Assembly (NCBI GenBank): GCA_030411725.1
Contig: MU839827.1
Span: 4,595,027 to 4,659,026 of the forward strand
Length of the DNA: 64,000 bases
Direction of reading: 5' to 3'
Origin: Echria macrotheca
Lineage: Eukaryota; Ascomycota; Sordariomycetes; Sordariales; Schizotheciaceae
Each line of letters starts with the position of its first letter. The first letter of the stretch is position 1. Shown here one piece after another: positions 44,250 to 54,829 of this stretch. The notes under the pieces are model-generated. The model ran no database searches. It was not told the DNA's origin and saw nothing but the letters and a program-made list of their open reading frames with translations. A program made the position numbers and the translations under genes.

Positions 44250-45865
44250 CAAAAGCGGTCTCTATTCACTAGGTTTGAAGATCCTAAGCTGAAGAGAAAA
44301 GGAAAAAAGGAAGTAAAGCCCTACATCTAGCATCTACATTATATAGTAGTAAGGCAGGGTTGCGCGAGAAGATAAGAGATAAGATAAGGCGCCGATAAGA
44401 GATAAGGGTACCATATCTTTTTATATTCCCCCTACGTAGAAAAAAAGGTTTATCCCGAGTCCTTTACCTGGAAAAAGAAGCTATAAAAGGCAAAAAGAGT
44501 AAAGAATTATTAATCTAATTAGATTTAATCTTATAGCGTTTTCCACACTTCCTAGTCGCTTTCCCATTAAATAAGGTTTAACTTCGAAAAGCAATAATAT
44601 AGTAATTTCCAAGTTTTTAACTTATTGATTACTATATTATAAACCTTTATAACTAGGTATTAACTTAACCTTGATAATCGCTTTATTAATTAACCTATTT
44701 AGAAAATTTCCTTTACTATAATTCTTTTAACTTATTATTATTTTTAAAGATTTTTAGGAACTTATTTTTTTAGCCGCTTTTAACTATATTTTTAATCTTT
44801 TCGGAGGTTTTAACTTACCTAAATTTCTAAAATGAAACTATTTTAGTAACTTTATAGCGTTTTTAAAACTCCTAACTAAATACTATATTAAATTATAATT
44901 TTAACCCTTTTATTCTACCTAATACTAAAATTTACCGTAATATATATGTAACGATGAAATTTTAATAACTTTATATTTAGCAAAACCATTATTTAATATT
45001 TTTAACTTAAACTTTTCCACTTTTTAACTTAGTAAAAAATCGTTTACGTACTTTTTAAAACGGTTTGTATAAAATAATATAGATCCGTACTATCCTTTGG
45101 GTATTTCAAATTTATAAGATTTATTTTTATAATTTTCAAAAATTTTATAATAACTTTTAGTAAGTAGAAAGTTTAATTTTATACTTAATTAGTTAGTAAA
45201 TAACTTTATCTTAATAATAAAAACGTAATTACCTATCGTAAAGTTAGGAATAACTAAATTATTTTTACCATTCTTTAAATATCTTTACAAGTTAGCCTTT
45301 CTTTATGAAAAAGTTTTTTATCGTTTAAGTTAATTCTTATTTTATAACAAAATAATAACATTATTAAAAATCCCTATAAAATTCCGTAAAAAATTACCCT
45401 TATACTATTATATAGTAAACTTATTTACGCTACGTTTAAAATTAGTAATATCCTTAATTAATTATTTTAAAAGTACGATATAAAGGGATATAGATTTTAA
45501 TTAATTTACTTATTTAAATTTTCGATTTAACTAATTATTTAATAATATCTTACTAAAGCTAAGGACTAGTTAATACCCAGGATTTTAGTTATTTTATCCG
45601 TAAAATTTAATATAAACTATAGGCTACAGTTTAAGATATTCCGTTTTAATAAGCCGTAATATTAATAAAGTTCTTTATAGTATAAACGGGTAGCATTTTA
45701 AGTTATTACCATCTTAAAATAAGAAATTAATTATAATGCCTTATTTGAAGGGTTAATTATAATTAAAGCGTTATTGTAACTATATTAGTTTTTAAGTAGT
45801 TTATTAAAATTTATTACAAAAATTTCTAAGCTTTATCGGGTAGGGGAATTAGCTATAGTAATCCT
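44250..45865 (-). mobile_element. Ty3/gypsy (chromovirus-type) fragment, RIP-degraded
   Basis: On the minus strand, between many stops, the sequence decodes to the end of a gypsy polyprotein. FEIPKG lies near 45095. A chromodomain-like segment (KYKVIKIS, then YYGKFQYQVE) lies near 44900-44970, followed by SFKNAIKLL and FHFRNLGKLKPPKRLK. These match, in order, the integrase C-terminus, chromodomain and tail of fungal chromoviruses. Bases 44270-44500 are less AT-rich, hold a gataagagataag repeat and could be the 3' LTR. The 5' part of pol is absent. Confidence 0.65.
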
Positions 45866-47278
45866 CAGGGTTGGCAATCGGTCAGACTACTGTAGTCTAG
45901 TCACTGCCTTGACTACGACTACTGTAGTCTAGTCACTGCCTTGACTACGACTACTGTAGTCTAGTTAGTGCCTTGACTACTAACTAGACTATTTTGACTA
46001 CTGTAGTCAGTAGTCTGACTAGAGTAGTTAGTGAGTAAAAATAACAAAATTAGTAATTATTTTAAATAGCTACTACTAATCGCTTTTTAATTAATAATTA
46101 GTGGTAGCATATAATTAATAACTACTATAATTAGATTTAAACTCATAAATATTGATTTACTTGTTTTAAAGTATATAATTGATGGATACAAGTTAGTATT
46201 TTTAAAATACTCACCTTGCAAGGCTTATTATAAACAGTAAAAATAATATTAATATTTAAATATCACTTCTAAAGTTCTAATTATAGAAAAAGGTAAAATG
46301 TGTTATCATTAGCCAATACTAGTATTTATAACTTACCTATGAATTTTTTTAATTAGAAATTATCACAGTTAGTAGAGTTTTAAAAGGACATTTAAAATTA
46401 ATATTTTCACATTAACCTAATTGGAACGTTTCTTATACCTCGATTTCCAGTTATCTCTCAAAATTCCAAATTAACCTTAAAGTCCAAGGTAAGTTATATA
46501 TATAATATATAATATACTTAACTACTATAAGACTAAAAATTATTTATTAATTATTATCCTCACGGATATTAAAGGCAGAAAGATGTAAAAGTTGTGATTT
46601 TACTTAGTAAACCTTTTAAAAGTAACAATGTTTTTATGTTAATTAAAACGTAATAATACTAATTATCTAGTACTGCTTTTTATTTAAAGTTAATACGCTT
46701 ATTAGCTTTTGAAGAGTTTATTAGAAGAATTTATTAGAAATCAATATCGCTATTTAACTCCAATTGCAATTTTCTGTACTTATAGATTTTAAATGCCATT
46801 TTTAAAAATTTTGATTGGATAGTAACATTAAAATGGCTTGTAGGTAAGATATATAGTATTATAAACATACTGTAAATAGTTTTAGAATTAATTAATTACA
46901 ATTAAAAAGCTGGTAAATCGTAATTTACGTTATAACGTTTCTAAACTACGATAACTTTAATTAAAAGCTACTAATACTAATGTTTACTTCTGCTTCTATC
47001 GTTAATATATCAATCTACTCACTTTTTATATGTAGTATATTTTATCTTTTTACAATTATAAGTATTTAAACCTGTAATATTAATAGGCTTTTAACTATTT
47101 TTGCAACAAAAAAAAATATATAGTATATTTGACTAGTAGTCAGACTACTGACTACTGTAGTCTAGTCATAGACCTGACTACTGACTACAGTAGTCTAGTC
47201 AGTGCCTTGACTAATGACTACTGACTACTGTAGCTAATGACTACTGACTAATGACTACTGACTAATTTGCCAACCCTG
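45866..47278. mobile_element. hAT-type non-autonomous element, family A (complete length)
   Basis: It is 1,413 bp from cagggttggc to gccaaccctg, with about 150-bp inverted terminal arrays of gactactgtagtc words at both ends and an AT-rich body without coding capacity. The flanking octamers do not match, so one end may be recombined. Confidence 0.7.
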
Positions 47279-48130
47279 AAAATAAATATTTAAAGTAGCT
47301 TATTAACTTAATATAACGTTATTTCCTACTTAGTATTTTCTATTTTTCGTTACTATATCTATTGCACTTACTAAAGTCGATTTAAATATAAAGTTTTTAT
47401 TCTAAGCTAATGACACTCTTTAATGTAACTAGATTTTAAATTGTTAATTAAAAATTGAGTTTAGTTAATTAACTTAAAATAGCTTTAGGTAATATATATA
47501 TAGTAATATACCCTACCTTTTAGCGCTAAAGCTTAGTTACAAATAATATGGGATTAAAGAGAAAAGTAAGTTTTTAGCTAAAGATCCCCTAAAAGAACTA
47601 TCATTACGGGATTAGCCTAGAGAAGTATAAATTCAAAAAAATACCATTATTATATTATATTATTACTTAAATAGCGGCAGCTTTCTTTTTACAATATTAT
47701 AATTCCTTGATTTGATAAAAAAAGTTGAAAACTAATGTTATTATTTTAACCCAATTGTACTATTTTACACAAGTACATTCCTAATAATTAATTACAAAAG
47801 TTAATTTACATAACTATATTATAATGATTTATATATTAGATCTATAGTTATAAGATTTATTATAGGCCTTAAATATATTTTGAAATACATATAGTATTAT
47901 AATAAAAGATTCAATTTTATATAAAAAATGCCTTAATATAATTTAAAATATAATTTTCGCAGTAGTCCAAGAGTCCGGACTAATAGTCTAGTAGTCCGGA
48001 CTATTAATTTAGGTAGTCTAGTCACCATTTAAACTACTAGTTTAGTAGTCTAATTATTACCCGAACTAATAGTTTAAGTAGTCTAGTTATAGCCGTAATT
48101 CTGACTATTGGACTATAATAGTCCGGACTA
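47279..48130. mobile_element. Family B element, right part
   Basis: The body aligns with 49350-50885. The terminal array from 47957 aligns with the right end of the next copy but runs into that copy's left array without its own ccaaccctg end, so the two copies are fused. Confidence 0.5.
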
Positions 48131-48207
48131 CTAGTTACAGTAGTTTAGTTACCCCTTAAACTACTAGTCCGGGTAGTTTAGCTACTGCTTGGACTACTAG
48201 TCTAGTA

Positions 48208-49017
48208 GTCTAATCACCTTAAACAATAGGGCGTTAAGAGGGTCAAGGGGGTCCGGCAGGACCCCTTCGACCGGTCCTATAAACTCGTTAAGAGCACCTA
48301 ATCCCGCTCGCCAACGGTCCCCCCCTCTGAGCTGGACTTAGATATATTAAGTATTTTTATAGCTGTCCTCTGTAGGCTTTACTTAAACCTGCCCCCGCCT
48401 CCCCCCCAACCCCTTTAACTAATATGCCTATTTTCCCTACTAACAAATTAATTATAGTATTAAGCCCCTTATCGCTTACTAAACGCAAAGTATTTACGTA
48501 CCCTTAACCCAACGTTGCAAAAGTTCCGAACCCAGAGTTAAATTAAGTAAGGGAGCAAATTAAATACCTTTGTACTATTTTACCAAACTTTGATTAGGCG
48601 TCGGTACCTTTATAGTACCAGCTTAAGTTTACGCTATACCTTTTTAACGAAAGGTACCGGTAATGCGAATAAAGCTACCCTGGTTTTTAACCTTCCTTTT
48701 CATATATCGTTAATACAAGGGGAGTTTTTAATAGGGCCTTAGGAAGCTACGCGTAGTAGCTGTTATATAACCCTTAAAAACCTTATAATAGGGGTTTACC
48801 CCGTGGTTTTTAGACCTTTAAGTGTGACGTGGGTTTGGGTAATACTATTAACCTGGACGGCTAGAGGCGCGGTGGACTTTATGTAAATAGGTTCCCTTTT
48901 TTCTCCTTAAATTAGTAAGCTTTTTTAGCCGCCGCTGTAGGGACGTTTAATTAGCCGTGCCGGCTGGGCCTGTACCGATAGTCAGGTAGACGCTAAAATT
49001 CTATTTTATTCTATTAT
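48208..49017 (+). mobile_element. Element C, longer RIP-damaged copy
   Basis: The last 300 bp align as a reverse complement to 52951-53300 and end in a tail of attctattttattcta type. The first 450 bp, including a GC-rich stretch at 48240-48330, have no counterpart in the window. It is probably a 3'-anchored retroposon. No reading frame is recognisable. Confidence 0.5.
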
Positions 49018-49890
49018 CCCCCAACTAATAGTCTAACTACTTTAACTATTATAGTCACTAGTCCGGACTAGTAGTCCACCCCTTACTATAATATTTTTAG
49101 TTTTTAATTACTATATTAGGCTTATTAATTAAGTTATGCTAATTAATACTACTATTATAAACTACATATTATATTAATATTAGCTAACAAAATTAATAAT
49201 TCATTTATTAGGCTTATTTTTGCTATTTATTACCGCTTTTACTGTATTCGGGACTAAATTTACTACTTTTTACTTGTCGTTTCTATAGTATAAATAAGAA
49301 AAGATTATAAAAAAGCCTTAAAATGCAGATATCACAAAATTGGCTCAGTATAAACATTTTAAGTGGCTTACTAACTTAGAATAACGTTTTTTCCTAGTTA
49401 GTATTTTTTACTATTTGTTATTATAGTTATTGGATTTACTAGAATTAATTAAAATACAAAGTATTTATTTCGAGCCAATTACGCCCTTTGATACAACTAG
49501 ATTTTAAATCGTTAATGAAAAAACGAGTTTAGCTAATTAACTCAAAATAGCTTGTAGGTAGTATATAAAGTAGTAAACCGTACCTTTTAGTGTTAACGAT
49601 TATGTAAAATTGCTATGGAAATAGGGAAAAGGGTAGATTTTGATTAAAGAAAACCGTAAAAGGGTTATTATTACGAAATTAAGCTAAACACATATAAATC
49701 TAAAATATGCTCCTAGTCTCTTATATCATTACTATTTAATAGGTAGTAACTTTTATTTTATATTAGTATAGCTCCTCGATTTAGTAAAAGTGGTTAAAAG
49801 CTAAAGTTATTATTTTAACACAATTGTAACTTTTTGTATAAGTAGGTTTTTAATTATTAATTAAAAGTTTACTTTACGTAATTATATTAT

Positions 49891-50729
49891 TATTTGTTTT
49901 AAACCGTAGGAAGCGAAAGGCTTCCACCCCTAAGGGGTAGGCGGTCCCTCTTCTATGTAGTTATAGTACATAAGTACCTTTTATCTAATCTCGGTACGTA
50001 TGCGCTCCGAGTACGAATCGAAATGCTCCTTTGCAATTTACTCGATTGGGCTCTTCTGCGCCTAAAATGCGATTGTAACAAAGGAAAAACAAAAGAGTAA
50101 AAAATGGGATTTCGAGGGAAGGTATTGCCCTGTACTTGGTCCAAAGTAGGTACGCTTTTTTTACTGTTTAAGGGGTAATTAAAGTTTTAATCTTAATAAG
50201 TCATCATCTCATCTTTTACTATTAGGGTTTTTAGACAATAAACAGGGTAAATAAAGGGGGGTAAACAAAGGTAAAAAAAGAAGCGTAGTCGGTCCGTAGT
50301 AGGTATATTTCCTTTCGGCTTTTAATTAGCTTAAATTTTGGTATGTTTTAGTAAATTATTAAGGTCCTTAATAATAAATAAAATAAATAAAGAAAGAAGC
50401 GGGGTATAGTTGGTTTTAGGTAGGTACGCCCCCTTAATAAATTTCAGTTAATCGGTTATATAGGGAAAAAGTTCGGATGGAGGAAAGTGGGGCCCCGGCG
50501 CGGCCGCATACGGGCCACCTAGCCACATATAAATAAGTGGCCTTTCTTCCACCCCGATCCATTTCTTTCCTTTCCACCTCACACCACTACTACTATAGCT
50601 GCTATCCCCGACTTAGTACCCTTCCGGCGTAATCGCCAGATTACTGTATAAGTACCAACCCTGGTGCGAGTGCGCTGCTAACCCTCCAGTCCGGATAACC
50701 TCTTTGTCGCCGGTCCGTATCTGCGCTAT
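49891..50729 (-). mobile_element. 3'-anchored retroposon R, copy 1 (839 bp)
   Basis: The 13-bp direct duplication gtaattatattat (49878-49890 and 50730-50742) flanks it. The 3' end, read on the minus strand, is the hairpin-like ccccttaggggtggaagcc, then cttcctacggtttaaaac and an A/T-rich tail. The 5' half (50460-50729) is GC-rich. It starts tagcgcagatacgg, which could be read as a pol III A box, though no clear B box follows. A 63-codon frame at 49953-50144 (minus) is Arg/Ser-rich and not recognised. Copies 2 and 3 share the 3' end but have different 5' ends. Confidence 0.75.
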
Positions 50730-51181
50730 GTAATTATATTATAGTAACTTATAAGTTAAATAGACGGTTATAAGCTTTATTATAAGCCTTGAATCTATTT
50801 TAAAAAAACCTATAATATTATAGTAAAAAGTTTGGTTTTCTACAAAAAGTGCCTTAATATTACTAAATTTAATATAAAATCTAATTTTTGCAGTAGTCCG
50901 GTAGTTTGGACTAGTAGTCTAGTAGTCCTGACTATATTAATCCGGGTAGTTTAGTTACCCCTCGGACTATTAGTCCAGTAGTTTAGTTACAGCTGTAATT
51001 CTGACTGCTGGACTACAGTAGTCCGGACTACTGGACTAATGACTAAGGATTAATATCCCAACCCTAGTTAATTACGTAAACTCGCTTTTTAATTAACGAT
51101 TTAAAATCCAGTTGTATAAAAACTTGTAATTGGCTCGAAATAAGAACTTGTATTTTAATCGATTCTAGTAAGTCTAATAGC

Positions 51182-52558
51182 CAGGGTTGGCAAATTAGTC
51201 AGTAGTCATTAGTCAGTAGTCACTAACTACAGTAGTCAGTAGTCATTAGTCAAGGCACTGACTAGACTACAGTAGTCAGTAGTCAGGGTAGCGACTAGAC
51301 TACTGTAGTCAGTAGTCTGACTACTGACTACTATAGTCTGACTACTAGTCAAATATAATATATTATTTTTACTCGCAAAATAATTAAAAGCCTACTAATA
51401 CTATAGATTTAGATACTTATTTAAAGTAATAATAATACAGAATAAAATATATAAGCGGTAGTAATATATTTCTCATTAATTAACGAAAAGTGCATAAGTA
51501 ATCGTAATTTATATACTTTATTAACGTAGAATTAATTAATTATCAAAGCATATAATATACCTTATCTATAAGCTAGTTAGTTGTATACTATTATATTAAT
51601 CTGAACTTTAAAAATATAATTTAAAATCCATAAGTACGAAAAGTCGCAATTAGAGTTGAATAATGATATTAACTTCGAATAGGTTTTTAAAATACTAATA
51701 AGTGTATTAGCTTTGAATGAAAAGCAGTTATATATAATTAGCACTGTTATATTCTATGTAGTATAAAGATGTTTTTACTTTTACTGGGTTTACTAATAGA
51801 AATTACGATTTTAACCGTTTTTTACTTTTAATTCTGGTTAGAGTAGTAATTAAGAAGTATTCTTTGGGCTTATATTAGAAATATATGTTATCTATTATAT
51901 ATACAACTTACTTTAAGCTTTTATACTGATCTTGAATTTTAAGAAATGATTGGAAATTGAGGTGTATAAAAAGTTGCAATTAGGTCAAAGTAAACATACC
52001 AATTTCAAATACCTTTTTCTTAAATTTACTAAGCGTAGTAACTTATAATTAAAAATACCTATATGTAAGCTACAAATATTACTATTAACCTGTTTAAAAA
52101 TATTTTACCTTTTTCCATAATTCAAATTGTTTTTAACTATTTAATACTTTTTTACTAGGAATAAGCTGCTCAAAAAAGTAGTAAAAAAGCGACTCTACAC
52201 ATTAATTATATAATTAAATTATTGAAGATGGTTAATTTAATATTTAATCCTTTAATTTAAATCATAATAATTATTATTACTTATATACTACTACTAAACA
52301 TTAATTATAAAGCAATTACTAATAAGTATTTAAAGTAATTATTATTTTTATCAATTTTATCTACTGACTACTGTAGTCAGACTACTGACTACAGTAGTCA
52401 CAGTAGTCTAGTCAGTAGTCAAGGTACTGACTAGACTACAGTAGTCGTAGTCAAGGCGGTGACTAGACTACAGTAGTCAGTAGTCAGGGCAGTGACTAGA
52501 CTACTGTAGTCAGTAGTCTGACTACTGACTACAGTAGTCTGACTAATTCCCAACCCTG
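51182..52558. mobile_element. hAT-type non-autonomous element, family A, with perfect 8-bp duplication
   Basis: It is 1,377 bp, starting cagggttggcaaattagtc and ending gactaattcccaaccctg. The octamer ctaatagc occurs immediately before (51174-51181) and after (52559-52566). An 8-bp duplication plus a CAGGG-type terminus is the hAT signature. The terminal arrays (51182-51350 and 52365-52558) consist of alternating gactac and gtagtc words, likely transposase-binding sites (inference). It has no transposase frame. Confidence 0.85.
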
Positions 52559-52950
52559 CTAATAGCTATAATAATTAAAAGTAAAAAAAATAACTAGGAA
52601 ATAACTTTGTACTAAACTGGTAATACACTTTAAATATATTTTTTACTAAGCCAATTTCGTGATATTTCTATTTCAAGGCGTTTTGCAATTAAAAAGGTCA
52701 AAAAGAATAATAAAACTCACCAGCTAGAAAATATATTATACCTAATAAATAGATTACTAGTTATATTAGCTAATATTGATATAATATATAGCCTATATTA
52801 GTAATAGAAATCGAATTAATTAACTAATAAGTTTAATATAGTAATTAAAAATTAAAAATACTATATTAAAGGGTAGACAAGTAGTCCGGGGGGTGATTAG
52901 ACTACTGGATAACTACCAGGAGTCACTAGTTCAGACTACTAGTCCGGGGG

Positions 52951-53478
52951 CTATGGAATGGAATGGAATTTTAGCGTTTACCTGATTATCGGTATAGGCC
53001 CGACTAGTACGGTTGATTAGACGTCCTCGCAATAACGGCCGAGGAAGCTTGCTGACTAAGAAAAGAGAAAAGGGAATTTATTTACAAAGAGTCCACCGCC
53101 CCCGACAGCTACCCCGGGTCGACAGTACTATTTAGACCCCCATTACGCCTCTAAGGCAGACCCGCATTACGGGGATCCCGAGGACCATACGATAGCTGCC
53201 ACGCGTGGCTTCCTGAGGCCCCATCAAAAACTCCCTCCGATCCGACAAAAGGAAATCACTGTGCCGGGCGACCTCCCTCGCACCACAGGCACCTCTCGCT
53301 AGGAGGATGTGGTGCGAGTTCGGGGCGGTGCTACAAGGGCGCCGCCACCTGGCTCATGTCTAATAGGACGGTACGGAGGTAATCAATTTCCCCCCTTACC
53401 CAGTCTAGCTCTAGGTCCGGGGTGGTTGTGTTGTTGGGTGGAGGGTACACAAGGGCTCCGCGTCTGGCAGACGAGGAG
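52951..53478 (-). mobile_element. Element C, GC-rich copy not damaged by RIP (528 bp)
   Basis: This GC-rich island in AT-rich surroundings is flanked by tagtccggggg on both sides (52940-52950 and 53479-53489). The host array repeats similar words, so the duplication could be fortuitous. Its 3' tail on the minus strand is attccattccattcca. A strong hairpin lies at about 53277-53318, where ctcgcaccaca pairs with tgtggtgcgag. The 62-codon plus-strand frame at 53309-53497 is not recognised. Confidence 0.6.
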
Positions 53479-53556
53479 TAGTCCGGGGGGTGACTAGACT
53501 ACTATAACTAGTAGTCCGGACTACTAACTACCAGTTTAGACTAAATCCCAACCCTG

Positions 53557-53972
53557 GTTAAAATATAATCTATAAGGATTATTAAAGGGGTTACTTACGT
53601 TTAACTAAATTATTTTTAAGCTTTTAACAGCTTAAACGACTATTGCAATTTTTACTTCCGTTAAGTTATAGCTTTATTTTTTCTTTATAGTTGCTTTTAA
53701 GAGGAATAGGATTAACTTAATCTAATTATTTGAGATATTTTTTCTAAAGATTAAATAATCGTTTTAATTGTTTTTTAGTTGAAAGATAAATAATTTAAAT
53801 ACCTTTTTATATACGTTAAGCTTAAAAAATAGTAGCTTATCTTTTTAATAGTAGTAAAACATATTTTGTATATAAAGGTACTTTTATAGTTTGGTAAAGG
53901 TATTTAACTTTTCCTTTATAAGTTTAAACTTAGTGGTTAAGGTATATATTTTGTATATATTGTTCGAGGTTT
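53557..53972. other. AT-rich sequence, nothing recognised
   Basis: No terminal repeat, frame or similarity to the other elements is visible to me. Confidence 0.4.
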
Positions 53973-54743
53973 CGGGGATAGCAGCTATAGCAGTAGTGGT
54001 GTGAGGTGGAAAGGAAAGAAATGGATCGGGGTGGAAGAAAGGCCACTTATTTATATATGGCCGGGTGGCCCGTGCGCGGCTGTGCCGGGGCCCCACTTTC
54101 CTCCGTCCGAACTTTTCCCTACATAACCAATTAACTGAAATTTACCAAGGGGGCGTACCTACCTAAAACCGACTACACCCCGCTTCTTTCTTTATTTATC
54201 CCATTTATTATTAAAAACCTTTATAACCTACTAAAACATACCGAAATTGGAGCTAACTAAAAGCTAAAGGGAAAACGTACTTACCACAGGCCGACTACGT
54301 CCTTCCTTCCACCTTTATTTACCCCCTTTTATTTACCCTTATTTGCTTCCCATTTGTTGATTAGGGACCCTAATAGCAAAAAATAAGATAATAACTTACT
54401 GAGATTATAGCTTAAGTTACCCCTTAAACGGTAGAAAAAACGTACCTACCTTAGATTAAGTACAGGGCGGTACCTTCCCTCGGACCCCTGTTTTACATTT
54501 TTCATATTTCTTATATTTTTTACATTTTCTACTTTTTTTATTTCCTTTATTACAATTGCATTTTAGGCGTAGAAGAGCCCGATTAAGTGGATTGCGAAGG
54601 AGCTTTTTGATATATACTCGGAGCGTATACGTACCGAGATTAGATAAAAAGCACTTATGTGCTATAATTATATAGAAGAGGGACTGCCTACCCCTTAGGG
54701 GTGGAAGCCTTCGGCTTCCTACGGTTTAAGATAAATAATATTT
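53973..54743 (+). mobile_element. Retroposon R, copy 2 (771 bp)
   Basis: It is colinear with the reverse complement of copy 1 from tcggggatagcag to the 3' end, and so is 5'-truncated by about 120 bp relative to it. The direct duplication ttcgaggttt lies at 53963-53972 and 54744-54753. The 3' end is cttcctacggtttaag with the tail ataaataatatt. The tatatatggccgggtggcccg block is conserved with copy 1. Confidence 0.75.
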
Positions 54744-54792
54744 TTCGAGGTTTTATTAACAAATTTATTGTTCTTTTTGTTACGGGTTCAGA

Positions 54793-54825
54793 CCCCTAAA
54801 CCCTAACCCCTAAACCCCTAAGCCC
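54793..54825. repeat. Degenerate telomere-like run (about four units)
   Basis: The units ccccta, aaccctaa, cccctaaa and cccctaa follow one another. They resemble the CCCTAA strand of fungal TTAGGG telomeres, with one extra C in most units. The run is interstitial, about 50 bp after the 3' end of retroposon copy 2. Confidence 0.6.
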
Positions 54826-54829
54826 CGTA

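Larger units (their letters stand above)
48131..51066. mobile_element. Family B element with two nested insertions
   Basis: The left array is 48131-48207 and 49018-49085, split by the insertion at 48208-49017. The body runs to 50885, and the right array ends cccaaccctag near 51066. The retroposon at 49891-50729 sits in the body and carries its own duplication. No coding capacity belongs to family B itself. Confidence 0.6.
51067..53556 (-). mobile_element. Family B element, inverted, with two nested insertions
   Basis: Read on the minus strand it starts cagggttggg at 53556. Its left array is split by element C (52951-53478), and its body is split by a family A element (51182-52558). Its far end at 51067 is truncated against the preceding family B copy. 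Confidence 0.55.

Noticed and set aside
45866..53560. Regularly spaced short repeats resembling a CRISPR array
   Set aside because: The words are alternating inverted copies at transposon ends with no constant repeat or spacer length, and the host is a eukaryote.
54793..54825. A true chromosome end
   Set aside because: Sequence continues for more than 9 kb on the other side, and the units are few and imperfect.
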